Source: Pedobacter quisquiliarum (GTDB lineage: Bacteria > Bacteroidota > Bacteroidia > Sphingobacteriales > Sphingobacteriaceae). Taken from it: a stretch of DNA of 64,000 nt. Where the stretch lies: the NCBI RefSeq assembly GCF_014642175.1, contig NZ_BMIL01000001.1, positions 1 to 64,000 on the forward strand, given 5' to 3'. Positions within the stretch are counted from its first letter, which is position 1. Each line of letters opens with the position of its first letter. The notes beneath the pieces were generated by a model. It saw nothing but the letters and a program-made list of their open reading frames with translations. It was not told where the DNA came from and ran no database searches. Shown piece by piece: positions 1 through 8,138 of this stretch. The position numbers were made by a program, and so were the translations under genes.

Positions 1-27
1 CGTGGGAGAGTAGGTCGGTGCCAAATC
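1..27 (+). rRNA. rrf: 5S ribosomal RNA, 3' end (partial)
   Basis: The first bases carry the conserved 3' end of bacterial 5S rRNA, with the words GGGAGAGTAGGTCGGTGCC, followed at once by a strong terminator. Only the last strand of helix I and helix IV is inside the window, so an rRNA operon should lie immediately to the left on the plus strand. The exact 3' end is estimated. Confidence 0.8.
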
Positions 28-34
28 TTAAAGA

Positions 35-64
35 AAGCCTGTAAGTGAAAACTTACAGGCTTTT
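35..64 (+). terminator. Rho-independent terminator of the rRNA operon
   Basis: A 12-bp perfect stem (AAGCCTGTAAGT / ACTTACAGGCTT) closes a GAAA tetraloop and runs into a T-rich tail. It sits a few bases after the 5S rRNA end, so it ends the rRNA transcript. Confidence 0.85.
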
Positions 65-465
65 CTTGTTTATACAGATTTTTTTAGATTAAACATTCGC
101 GTTAAATGCTTTGATTGCATTAGTGTTTATACAGGCTTTAAACTAGTGCAATGTTTATAGCCTTTTTCTAATTGCTGTATAATTTATAGCAGCTGTATTT
201 ATTCTTTTAGCAGCTTTTCTGAGAACTTCAGTGGTAGTTTATAGCAGTTCTTGTACTGTTATAGCAGTAGCGATGTGCCTTGGTTTCTGGTATTCTGTGC
301 TAATTCCTTATCTTTCGGGTATATTCCTAGTTACAGCTGTATCATCTGGCGTTTAATTTGCGTTTATGTATCACATCAAGCATCAGTTTGATCCTGCTGA
401 TATTATTTCTTGCGCAAAGCTGCAGGCGACGGCATAACTGAATCAATTAGCACACAAATTATTTA
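65..465. other. AT-rich intergenic region with recurring TTATAGCAG words
   Basis: About 400 bases between the rRNA terminator and the subtilase gene hold no convincing ORF. TTATAGCAG occurs three times (184-192, 239-247, 259-267), and the related words TTTATACAG and TTTATAGCC occur further left. I see no clear TAnnTTTG promoter box near the subtilase start, so the promoter of that gene is not located. Confidence 0.5.
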
Positions 466-2226
466 ATGAAACATAAACTATTATGGGTACTGCTGGTATG
501 TTTCAGCATAAACATACAGGCACAAGACAAGAAAGTTAAACTTCCAGCAAACTGGTTTAACCTGGATGTTGTAGAAGATGGCTATTTCGGTATTAGTACT
601 GAAAAAGCATATCGTGAGCTGCTAAAGGATAAAAAAGCAAAGCAGCAGATTGTGGTCGCCGTAATCGATGGGGGCGTAGACATCAACCATGAAGACCTGA
701 AAGGGAAGATTTGGACAAATAAGAAAGAAATTCCAGGCAACGGTATTGACGATGATGGAAATGGTTATGTGGATGATGTGCATGGCTGGAATTTCATCGG
801 CTCTAAAGCAGGGAATCTCGTGTATGATAACCTTGAGCTTGTCCGGATCTACCGAAAACTTAGTCCGAAGTACAAATCAACCACCAGCACCAAAGCCCTG
901 GACAGCCTTGGGAAGGAAGAATTTGCCTTATACCGTAAAGTGACGGCGCAGCTTGGTAAGAAGTACGATGATGCCGATCAGAATTACCGCGTGTTGTTCG
1001 AGATCAATAAATTGTTGGATTCCGTATCTAAGGTGACCAAAAAAGCAATGCCTTCTTTGGAGGACATTGAGGCATATAAACCAGATGATCAGATTGAAGA
1101 ACAGGTGAAGAAGATCATCAGGAAGGGTAGCCGAGATACTGGAGGATACCCGCAGTTCTATAAAGACGTCAAGAAGGCCTATGAAGGCACAGAAATTACG
1201 CTCAAGTATAACCTTAATCCTAAGTATGATGTTCGTGACAGCCTTGTTGGCGATGATTATGCCAATGGCCGGGACCGTAAATATGGCAATAATGATGTAA
1301 TGGGCCCTCGTGCTGAACATGGTTCTCATGTCTCCGGTATCATAGCCGCCAACCGTAATAACGATTTTGGGATTAAGGGTGTAGCAGATCATGTGTTGAT
1401 TATGCCCATCCGTGTTGTGCCTGAAGGTGATGAACGCGATAAGGACGTTGCAAATGGCATCCGTTATGCGGTTGACAATGGCGCCCGAATCATCAACATG
1501 AGCTTTGGTAAGAACTTCAAATGGGACAAGGCCGTTGTGGATGAAGCCATTCAATATGCAGAGCAAAAAGGTGTGCTACTGGTTCACGCAGCTGGAAATG
1601 ATAACCTCAACAATGATCGTGCAGATGTTTTTCCAACGAAGTATTACGACAGTGAGGCTGCAGCAGCCTACAACAAAAAGGTAAAGAAGCCTATTGTTGA
1701 TTTGTTTACACCACCTGAACGTAAAAGTCCAGGGAACAACCGCATGCCAGGACCGGATCCACGCCTGAGCAGAACGAAGATTTCCTTAACACCTCCGCTG
1801 GATACAGTAAAATTCGATCTGCCACATGCAAAAAACTGGATCGAAGTTGGTGCCAGTGCGTACAAGGAAGGCGACGAACTAAAAGCATCTTTCTCCAATT
1901 ATGGCAAGCACACCGTAGATGTATTTGCTCCAGGTTTCATGATCAACTCGACAGTTCCGGGCTCTAAATATGAGGAGTTTGATGGTACCAGTATGGCTGC
2001 TCCGGTTGTATCCGGCCTGGCTGCGCTCATCATGAGCCATTATCCTGAACTCAGTGCGGTGCAGGTTAAAGATGTAATCTTGAAATCTGTACGCAAAGTA
2101 GACCGTAAAGTAAAGCATGAGGATGAAAGGGGCACTTCTGGTCGCATTTTGTTTTCAGAGCTATCCATCACCGGCGGGATTGTCAATGCTTATGACGCAC
2201 TAAAGCTTGCTGCTGAGCTGAAATAG
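466..2226 (+). CDS. Secreted S8 family (subtilisin-like) serine peptidase
   Basis: This is a 586-residue exported serine protease. Residues 1-20 form a signal peptide ending in a QAQ cleavage site, so it acts in the periplasm or outside the cell. The catalytic triad is visible: Asp68 in AVIDGGVD, His285 in HGSHVSG and Ser509 in FDGTSMAAP, with the oxyanion Asn378 in AAGN. The Asp and His are 217 residues apart, far more than the roughly 30-40 of classical subtilisins. The Lys- and Asp-rich stretch between them (about 115-270) is an insertion of unknown role. A second insertion (about 385-450) lies between the oxyanion Asn and the Ser. There is no C-terminal sorting domain. The gene stands alone. 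Family assignment is firm; the substrate is unknown. Confidence 0.93.
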   Translation: MKHKLLWVLLVCFSINIQAQDKKVKLPANWFNLDVVEDGYFGISTEKAYRELLKDKKAKQQIVVAVIDGGVDINHEDLKGKIWTNKKEIPGNGIDDDGNGYVDDVHGWNFIGSKAGNLVYDNLELVRIYRKLSPKYKSTTSTKALDSLGKEEFALYRKVTAQLGKKYDDADQNYRVLFEINKLLDSVSKVTKKAMPSLEDIEAYKPDDQIEEQVKKIIRKGSRDTGGYPQFYKDVKKAYEGTEITLKYNLNPKYDVRDSLVGDDYANGRDRKYGNNDVMGPRAEHGSHVSGIIAANRNNDFGIKGVADHVLIMPIRVVPEGDERDKDVANGIRYAVDNGARIINMSFGKNFKWDKAVVDEAIQYAEQKGVLLVHAAGNDNLNNDRADVFPTKYYDSEAAAAYNKKVKKPIVDLFTPPERKSPGNNRMPGPDPRLSRTKISLTPPLDTVKFDLPHAKNWIEVGASAYKEGDELKASFSNYGKHTVDVFAPGFMINSTVPGSKYEEFDGTSMAAPVVSGLAALIMSHYPELSAVQVKDVILKSVRKVDRKVKHEDERGTSGRILFSELSITGGIVNAYDALKLAAELK

Positions 2227-2310
2227 TGTTCGTACGTCGTAATTGGTAGTTGGTATTTCTAAACAAGCCACGCTTAGCTGCTCAGGTAAAAAGATGCTAA
2301 GTGCTTCTGG

Positions 2311-2318
2311 TACTTTTG
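2311..2318 (+). promoter_or_regulatory. Putative -7 promoter box (TACTTTTG)
   Basis: TACTTTTG fits the Bacteroidota -7 consensus TAnnTTTG and lies 56 bases before the SRPBCC gene start. No clear -33 TTTG is seen at the usual distance. Confidence 0.4.
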
Positions 2319-2374
2319 TTTAAAATTTTAACACAATACATTCCAAAAGGTGTTTTAAGAAGAAAATCATCTTT

Positions 2375-2962
2375 ATGGAATCTAACGGACAATCAACAAT
2401 ACAAGCAAGTAAATCATTCCAGGCTGACGTTTCAGCGCTTTATAAAGCATGGACGGAAGCCGAACAACTCAAACAATGGTGGAAGCCGATGGGCTTAACC
2501 TTGAGCGATGTGGAAAACGAAATCACAGAAGGTGGCAAAGTAACTTATCACTTTAAAGGTGAAGAAGGTACCTCGCTTACGATTGAAGGTACTTATCAGG
2601 AAGTTCAACCAAATGAACGTTTGGTGTATACCTGGAACTGGCAATTGCCGGATGAAAAGCTAAACAGTTCCTATAAATTGGAAGTTGTTTTTGAAGGCTC
2701 CGAAGATCAAAGCAGCATTTCCATTACCCAGAATGAAGAGGAGCAGCAGGAGTCTGTGAAACCAAAGGAATCGGCATGGGACGATCAGTTGAGCAAGTTA
2801 GCGCAGTTCCTGGAGTCAGGTGAACAGGGTGCGGGTTCAAGCGACAATACAGCGTCCGCAGGAGGCGTTTCTAATGCGCAGCAACAGGATGCCAGCAGCT
2901 CCGCTATGGATCAGGAAGGTAAACCTGATTACGGCAGTCAGAACCCTTTACAAGATCAATAG
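2375..2962 (+). CDS. SRPBCC (AHSA1-like) domain protein with acidic low-complexity tail
   Basis: This is a 195-residue cytoplasmic protein. Residues 1-145 match the SRPBCC/START-like fold of the AHSA1 type: a helix with FxAxxxxxYKAWTEAEQLKQWW, then the strand pattern YTWNW. Such domains bind hydrophobic ligands or act as Hsp90-ATPase activator-like modules; the ligand here cannot be told. The last 50 or so residues are Ser/Gln/Asp/Gly-rich and probably disordered, which is unusual for the family. A shorter frame starting at 2301 in another phase is a shadow. A small lipoprotein gene follows 18 bases later and may be co-transcribed. Confidence 0.8.
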   Translation: MESNGQSTIQASKSFQADVSALYKAWTEAEQLKQWWKPMGLTLSDVENEITEGGKVTYHFKGEEGTSLTIEGTYQEVQPNERLVYTWNWQLPDEKLNSSYKLEVVFEGSEDQSSISITQNEEEQQESVKPKESAWDDQLSKLAQFLESGEQGAGSSDNTASAGGVSNAQQQDASSSAMDQEGKPDYGSQNPLQDQ

Positions 2963-2980
2963 AACCTAAAACAGATACAT

Positions 2981-3208
2981 ATGAGAAAATCCCTTTATAG
3001 CCTGCTTGTTTTAGCGGCAATCGGTTTAGCAGCCTGTGGCAGCTCAGCTGAAAAAAATGATACGGCGGCTGACAGCACCATCAATGACACCGCAACATTT
3101 AACAGCACATCTACATCAGACTCACTACAACTGGTCGACAGTGCTGTAAAAGAGAGCACGGACGGTCTTACTGTTGATTCTAGTGGCGGATTAAAGCCCG
3201 TCCAATAG
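2981..3208 (+). CDS. Small Ser/Thr/Asp-rich lipoprotein
   Basis: This 75-residue protein begins with a lipoprotein signal (hydrophobic LLVLAAIGLA, lipobox LAAC, lipidated Cys19). The mature part is almost entirely Ser, Thr, Asp and Val with no recognisable fold, so it is probably a flexible envelope lipoprotein. It is followed 22 bases later by a strong terminator, so it is the last gene of the unit with the SRPBCC gene. Function is unknown. Confidence 0.75.
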   Translation: MRKSLYSLLVLAAIGLAACGSSAEKNDTAADSTINDTATFNSTSTSDSLQLVDSAVKESTDGLTVDSSGGLKPVQ

Positions 3209-3229
3209 TTCTCAGGCATAATATATAAG

Positions 3230-3260
3230 AAGCCAGTCAGCATTCCTGACTGGCTTTTCT
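3230..3260 (+). terminator. Rho-independent terminator
   Basis: An 11-bp perfect stem (AAGCCAGTCAG / CTGACTGGCTT) with loop CATTC is followed by TTCTGTTTTAT. It ends the SRPBCC-lipoprotein transcript. Confidence 0.85.
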
Positions 3261-3343
3261 GTTTTATTAGTTTCGCGTGAGGGTGTTTACGGTTGTATGG
3301 CAATTATGGGAAACAAAAATCTATTTGATCGGTTGCTTTAGAT

Positions 3344-4411
3344 ATGAGTAATGTAGCATTAGTTGTTGGTGCCAGTGGTATAACTGGTAGCAACCTCGCA
3401 GAGAAATTAATTGCAGAAGGATGGGTGACTTACGGTCTCGCACGGAATCCAAACACAGATATTGCCGGACTTCATCCCGTACAGGCCGATCTTTTGGATG
3501 TAAATAGCCTTGAAAAAGCACTGTCAGGTGTTTCTGCTACGCATGTGTTTATTACGACCTGGATGCGAAAGGACACCGAAGTGGAGAATATTAAATTCAA
3601 TAGCCTGATGGTTCGTAACCTGCTGACTGTTTTGTCGCAGAAGCAATCGGTAAAACACGTTGCGCTGGTTACTGGTCTTAAGCACTATTTGGGTCCGTTT
3701 GATGCTTATGCGAAATCGGGCACCCTGCCAGAAATACCAGTACGTGAGGAGCATCCTCGTTTAGAAATCGAGAACTTTTATTACGCGCAGGAGGATGAGG
3801 TTTATGCCGCTGCTGCACGTGACGGCTTTACCTGGAGTATCCACAGGCCGCATACGGTAATTGGGCGAGCTGTGGGCAACATGATGAACATGGGCACTAC
3901 GCTTGCCGTTTACGCAAGTATTTGCAAGGAAACTGGCAGGCCTTTCCGATGGCCAGGATCTGCAGCGCAGTGGAATGGATTGTCTGATGTTACGGATGCA
4001 CGCATCCTTGCGGAACAACTGCTATGGGCAGCCACCACGAAAGCAGCTGCAAATCAGGCATTCAATATCACCAACGGTGATGTTTTTCGATGGAGCTGGT
4101 TGTGGAAGGAACTGGCGGCATGGTTTGATGTAGTGCCGGCTGGATTTGACGGTGACATTCATCCCCTGGAAGCAGAAATGGCGCGGGATCATGTGCTTTG
4201 GAAGGAGATGGCTGAAAAACATGGATTGATAGAAAGCGATCTCGCGCGGCTGGCATCAGCATGGCACACTGACCTGGATCTTGGTCGCCCGATTGAAGTG
4301 ATGACAGATATGTCTAAGAGCAGAAAGCTGGGCTTTACGGCTTACAAGAGCACCCGTGATTCGTTCTATGAGCTGTTTGAGACGCTAAGATCAGAACGCT
4401 TGATACCTTAA
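3344..4411 (+). CDS. PRISE-type SDR oxidoreductase (progesterone 5-beta-reductase / iridoid synthase-like)
   Basis: This 355-residue NAD(P)-dependent reductase has the Rossmann nucleotide motif GASGITG (residues 9-15). The family-typical catalytic pair is present: a Lys in TGLKHY (Lys113) and a Tyr in NFYYxxED (Tyr146 or Tyr147). These motifs are those of the PRISE group of short-chain dehydrogenases, known in plants for reducing activated C=C bonds of enones, rather than the usual YxxxK active site. Bacterial members are annotated as SDR or NAD-dependent epimerase. The natural substrate is unknown; a small enone or aldehyde is likely. It stands alone between a terminator and the tRNA terminator. 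Confidence 0.85.
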   Translation: MSNVALVVGASGITGSNLAEKLIAEGWVTYGLARNPNTDIAGLHPVQADLLDVNSLEKALSGVSATHVFITTWMRKDTEVENIKFNSLMVRNLLTVLSQKQSVKHVALVTGLKHYLGPFDAYAKSGTLPEIPVREEHPRLEIENFYYAQEDEVYAAAARDGFTWSIHRPHTVIGRAVGNMMNMGTTLAVYASICKETGRPFRWPGSAAQWNGLSDVTDARILAEQLLWAATTKAAANQAFNITNGDVFRWSWLWKELAAWFDVVPAGFDGDIHPLEAEMARDHVLWKEMAEKHGLIESDLARLASAWHTDLDLGRPIEVMTDMSKSRKLGFTAYKSTRDSFYELFETLRSERLIP

Positions 4412-4517
4412 CGTATTGCCGTTGCCGTTTTTTGAAAATTTTCATTGTTGAAGAATAAGAATCTGACCAAATAAACCAATGGGTATGTGTATATAACTTT
4501 CAGATTCAGCTGGAAAT

Positions 4518-4551
4518 AAAAAAGGCTTTCACGTTTTCGTGAAAGCCTTTT
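4518..4551 (-). terminator. Bidirectional Rho-independent terminator
   Basis: A 13-bp stem (AAAGGCTTTCACG / CGTGAAAGCCTTT) with loop TTTT lies directly after the tRNA 3' end on the minus strand, with a T-rich tail on that strand. It could also stop plus-strand transcription from the reductase gene. Confidence 0.8.
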
Positions 4552-4556
4552 CAGTG

Positions 4557-4630
4557 TAGCGGGGAGCAGAATCGAACTGCCGACCTCAGGGTTATGAATC
4601 CTGCGCTCTAACCATCTGAGCTACCCCGCC
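4557..4630 (-). tRNA. tRNA-Met (anticodon CAT)
   Basis: The minus strand folds as a complete 74-nt tRNA. It has a 7-bp acceptor stem GGCGGGG / CCCCGCT with one G-U pair, T8-A9, a D-loop with AGCTCAGATGGTTAGAGC, an anticodon loop TTCATAA and a T-arm GGCAG-TTCGATT-CTGCT. The CCA end is not encoded. CAT means elongator Met, or Ile if the C is modified to lysidine. The first pair being G-U rather than C-A mismatched argues against initiator tRNA. Confidence 0.92.
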
Positions 4631-4733
4631 GGGTGGTTATTTTTTAAAGAGTTGCAAATATAGAATAAATTACTTTTCTTTAGAAACAAATAAAAAAAAA
4701 TTGTTCGATTAAATTCAGGAAGAGGGACTTACA

Positions 4734-5114
4734 ATGTCAGAAAAGAAGAAATTTACGTTAGAGTACGAGTTAAAATCGTCACCACGTATCTTATTTAGCT
4801 TCATAAGTGAACCAAATGGACTGTCTCAATGGTTCGCTGATGATGTATTGTTCCGTGATCAGGTTTACACTTTCAGCTGGGATGGCGAGGTGCAGAAAGC
4901 AAAATTGCTTAGCATTAAAGAAAACAGACTGGTAAAGTTCAAATGGCTGGAAGATGATCCGCACTGTTACTTCGAAATGGAGATTGTACAGGATGAGTTG
5001 ACGAATGATGTGGCACTATCCATAACGGACTTTGCAACGGATGAGACCTTAAACGAGCGCACACAGATTTGGGATAACCAGATTACGTATCTGCACAGCG
5101 TTATCGGTGCCTGA
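4734..5114 (+). CDS. START-like domain protein
   Basis: This 126-residue protein belongs to a Bacteroidota START-like group: a first helix with SPRILFSFISEPNGLSQWF, and then strands with YTFSWDG and VKFKWLEDD. It has no signal peptide or membrane segment. It is 30 bases ahead of an LptF/LptG permease, and I recall this pairing as common in the phylum, so a role linked to lipid or LPS handling is a reasonable inference. No ligand is known. Confidence 0.8.
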   Translation: MSEKKKFTLEYELKSSPRILFSFISEPNGLSQWFADDVLFRDQVYTFSWDGEVQKAKLLSIKENRLVKFKWLEDDPHCYFEMEIVQDELTNDVALSITDFATDETLNERTQIWDNQITYLHSVIGA

Positions 5115-5132
5115 TTTTAAATCACCTTTGCG

Positions 5133-5140
5133 TACCTTTG
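5133..5140 (+). promoter_or_regulatory. -7 promoter box (TACCTTTG) almost touching a TTG start
   Basis: TACCTTTG is a perfect TAnnTTTG word and ends 4 bases before the permease start codon. It is the second half of a tandem ACCTTTGCGT ACCTTTGCGT. If it is used, the transcript would begin at or inside the start codon. Confidence 0.45.
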
Positions 5141-5144
5141 CGTC

Positions 5145-6578
5145 TTGAAAAAGATTCATATCCTATTGATTAACGCCTTTGTAAGGCCATTCATCGTCAC
5201 GTTCTTTGTGGTGATGTTTATCCTGCTGATGTTTTTTCTATTCAAGTATGTTGATGATTTGATCGGAAAGGGCTTCGAGTGGTATGTGATCCTGGAACTT
5301 ATGTTCTATGCCGCTGCTGCTCAGGTTGCGATGGCACTGCCGCTGGCGGTGCTTCTATCTTCGATTATGACCTTCGGGACCCTTGGCGAGAATTACGAGC
5401 TGGTTGCCATCAAATCAGCAGGGGTGTCCCTGCAAAAAGCCATGATGCCGCTGTTCGTGGTGATCATCATGCTTTCTGTAAGTGCCTTCCTTTTCTCGGA
5501 ATATATGTTGCCCAAGACGAACCTCAAGTTCGGTTCCTTACTCTGGGACATCCGTAATAAAAAACTTGCTTTCCTGATTAAAGAAGGGGTATTCAATAAC
5601 AGCATCCCTGGCTACAGCATTCGTGTAGATAAGAAGTGGGATGACGGCCGTTTGGAAGGGATCATGATCTATCAGGCAAATGAGAAAAATGATATCGCCA
5701 ACATCATTATGGCCAAGGAAGGCACGATGAATAAAACGCCGGACAACAACACCTTGTTGCTGAACCTTAAAGATGGGGTACGTTACGAGGAAGCCGCCGG
5801 TAAAACATCCTACTATAATCCCCGTCAGGAATTATACAGAATGCGTTTTAAGCAAACCAATGTGACTTTCGACCTGTCTAGTTTTAAGATGAATAAGACG
5901 GATCAGAACAGTTTTCGAGGGAATAATGCCATGCTGAACCTCAAAGGTTTGGTTCATAAAAAAGACTCCTTAACGAAGGAACTGGATAGTATTAATCGCT
6001 CTGCAAAAGAGAACATCGGAAGTTATTACAAGCAGAACAATTATACGAAGGGCTATACCAAGATCAAGATTAAGCCGATTATCATCAAAGGGAACATCAT
6101 GAATACCATTCCTAAGAATGACCGGGCAATGGTTGCGCAAAGTGCTCTGGACATTGCCAATGCCGTTCATCAATCTGCCTTGACGCGCAAAGCGGAACAC
6201 CAGGATCGGTCCATAAACCTGATCAAGATCGACATTGAATACTGGAAGAAGTATACACTTGCGACCTCCTGTATATTACTCTTTTTTATTGGCGCACCAC
6301 TTGGCGCCATCATCCGAAAGGGTGGGATGGGGCTCCCTGTTGTTATGGCGGTGATCTTCTTTTTGATTTACCACATCATTTCTACGGTTTCTGAGAAGTC
6401 GGCCGTGCAGGGCAATCTGGAACCTGTGGCAGGTGCATGGATGGCCATTATACTGCTCAGTCCGCTTGCAGCCTTCCTGACCTACAAAGCAACGGTAGAT
6501 TCTGCCTTGTTTGATGCAGGTTATTACAAGAGTTTAATTGTAAACCTTTTCAAGCGAAAGAATAAGGCTTCCCTATAG
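5145..6578 (+). CDS. LptF/LptG family (YjgP/YjgQ) permease
   Basis: This 477-residue inner-membrane protein is of the type that, with LptB, extracts lipopolysaccharide from the inner membrane for export. It shows the expected plan: membrane segments near residues 12-35, 50-75 and 100-125, a long periplasmic beta-rich region (about 140-350), and three C-terminal segments (about 370-460). The start is TTG; nothing better exists nearby, and the KKIHILLINAFVRPF stretch matches the conserved N-terminal helix of the family. Which of LptF or LptG it is cannot be decided from the sequence alone. Confidence 0.9.
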   Translation: MKKIHILLINAFVRPFIVTFFVVMFILLMFFLFKYVDDLIGKGFEWYVILELMFYAAAAQVAMALPLAVLLSSIMTFGTLGENYELVAIKSAGVSLQKAMMPLFVVIIMLSVSAFLFSEYMLPKTNLKFGSLLWDIRNKKLAFLIKEGVFNNSIPGYSIRVDKKWDDGRLEGIMIYQANEKNDIANIIMAKEGTMNKTPDNNTLLLNLKDGVRYEEAAGKTSYYNPRQELYRMRFKQTNVTFDLSSFKMNKTDQNSFRGNNAMLNLKGLVHKKDSLTKELDSINRSAKENIGSYYKQNNYTKGYTKIKIKPIIIKGNIMNTIPKNDRAMVAQSALDIANAVHQSALTRKAEHQDRSINLIKIDIEYWKKYTLATSCILLFFIGAPLGAIIRKGGMGLPVVMAVIFFLIYHIISTVSEKSAVQGNLEPVAGAWMAIILLSPLAAFLTYKATVDSALFDAGYYKSLIVNLFKRKNKASL

Positions 6579-6924
6579 GGTTTGCATTATATTTTGTGGT
6601 ACAAGAGTAGGGCTAAGAAGAAATGCAACACTTGTTGATTGTAGATCCCCTACACCAATAAACAGAGCTTCCTTATAGGTAATCTCAGGCTGAGGCCTGT
6701 TTGCGATGGGTTAGATTGTAGCTTAATTGAACTTTTATATCAGCGTATCTGCGGATGCAATTACACAAGAATTATCTGCATGATAAACATGAATTTTCTT
6801 CAAAAGATTGATTACTTATCTATGATATAAATTACCGTAAAATATCTTTTAAGGTTGTAACTTTGTATAGGTTCTAAATAGGGCGGGTTGGTATAACCGG
6901 CATTAGAGCTTTAAAATTCTAACA
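6579..6924. other. Intergenic region before ribBA
   Basis: These 346 AT-rich bases hold no ORF worth calling. A 14-base word, GCTTCCCTATAGGG (6567-6580), recurs with two changes exactly 100 bases later (6667-6680). I looked for an FMN riboswitch because ribBA follows, but the conserved RFN words are not visible. Confidence 0.5.
6858..6865 (+). promoter_or_regulatory. Putative -7 promoter box of ribBA (TAACTTTG)
   Basis: TAACTTTG matches TAnnTTTG and is 59 bases before the ribBA ATG, a normal leader length. The -33 element is not obvious. Confidence 0.5.
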
Positions 6925-8136
6925 ATGGACATCAAGTTAAATACGATAGAGGAAGCGGTTCAAGACTTAAAAGCTGGTAAAGTAATTATAGTTGTTGATG
7001 ATGAAGATCGCGAGAATGAGGGTGACTTTGTAACAACTGCGGCGAACGCGACGCCAGAAGTAATCAATTTCATGGCTACCTATGGCAGAGGGTTAATCTG
7101 CGCAACTTTAACTGAAGAGCGTTGTGATGAGTTAAACCTGGAATTGATGGTCGGCAAGAATACCGCCGCCTACGAGACAAACTTCACTGTATCTGTTGAT
7201 TTAATTGGCCATGGTTGCACAACCGGTATTTCAGCTTCTGATCGTTCTAAAACCATTAAAGCATTAATAAACCCCAATACAGATCCTAAAGAACTTGGTC
7301 GCCCTGGCCACATCTTCCCGTTAAGGGCTAAAGATGGTGGTGTATTGCGCCGTTCTGGACATACTGAGGCTTCCGTAGATTTAGCTCGCCTGGCGGGCAT
7401 GGAACCTGCAGGGGTATTGGTAGAGATCATGAAAGATGATGGTGAAATGGCGCGTCTTCCAGATTTGATGAAGATTGCAGCGCAGCACCAGCTTAAGATC
7501 GTAGCGATAAAAGACCTGATTACGTATCGCTTGTCTAAAGAGAGCATGGTGATTCCAGAAGTTACGGTAAATCTGCCGACCGCTTTTGGAGATTTCAAAA
7601 TGACGGCTTACACGCAAATCGATAATAACGCAACACACCTGGCTTTAAGTAAAGGCACCTGGGCGGAAGATGAGCCTGTGCTGGTACGTGTACACAGTTC
7701 ATGTATGACGGGTGATATCTTTGGATCTTGCAGATGCGACTGTGGGCCTCAACTACACAAAGCGATGGAGATGATCGATCGCGAAGGTAAAGGACTTATC
7801 GTGTACATGAATCAGGAAGGTCGTGGTATCGGACTGGTTAATAAACTAAGATCATACAACCTTCAGGATGCCGGCTTTGATACGGTAGAGGCTAACATCA
7901 AACTCGGTTTTAAAGGAGATGAACGTGATTACGGCGTAGGTGCGCAGATCTTACGTGCTCAGGGCGTAACTAAAATGAAGCTGATGTCCAATAACCCGAC
8001 CAAGCGTGCTGGCCTCCTTGGTTACGGACTGGAGATCGTGGAGAACATTCCAATTGAGATTGAAAGTAACGTACACAACGAACAATACTTAAGAACAAAA
8101 AGAGATAAAATGGGACACCATATCATGAAAGGGTAA
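6925..8136 (+). CDS. ribBA: Bifunctional 3,4-dihydroxy-2-butanone-4-phosphate synthase / GTP cyclohydrolase II
   Basis: This 403-residue enzyme makes both precursors of riboflavin: DHBP from ribulose 5-phosphate and the pyrimidine from GTP. The N-terminal RibB half (1-205) has the acidic metal loop [10 protein letters not shown] (25-34) and the RPGHxFPLRA...GHTEA block (126-149). The C-terminal RibA half (about 210-400) keeps the zinc cysteines Cys260, Cys271 and Cys273, and the NQEGRGIGL catalytic loop (296-304). Both halves look active. The gene is monocistronic; the riboflavin kinase ribF lies about 16 kb away. Confidence 0.97.
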   Translation: MDIKLNTIEEAVQDLKAGKVIIVVDDEDRENEGDFVTTAANATPEVINFMATYGRGLICATLTEERCDELNLELMVGKNTAAYETNFTVSVDLIGHGCTTGISASDRSKTIKALINPNTDPKELGRPGHIFPLRAKDGGVLRRSGHTEASVDLARLAGMEPAGVLVEIMKDDGEMARLPDLMKIAAQHQLKIVAIKDLITYRLSKESMVIPEVTVNLPTAFGDFKMTAYTQIDNNATHLALSKGTWAEDEPVLVRVHSSCMTGDIFGSCRCDCGPQLHKAMEMIDREGKGLIVYMNQEGRGIGLVNKLRSYNLQDAGFDTVEANIKLGFKGDERDYGVGAQILRAQGVTKMKLMSNNPTKRAGLLGYGLEIVENIPIEIESNVHNEQYLRTKRDKMGHHIMKG

Positions 8137-8138
8137 GC

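Noticed and set aside
928-1566. 212-codon minus-strand ORF inside the subtilase
   Set aside because: It is antisense to the catalytic region, and its Ile-rich composition mirrors the sense codons.
6579-6924. FMN riboswitch before ribBA
   Set aside because: The conserved RFN words (AGGGYG-type and GCGGT helices) could not be found in these bases.
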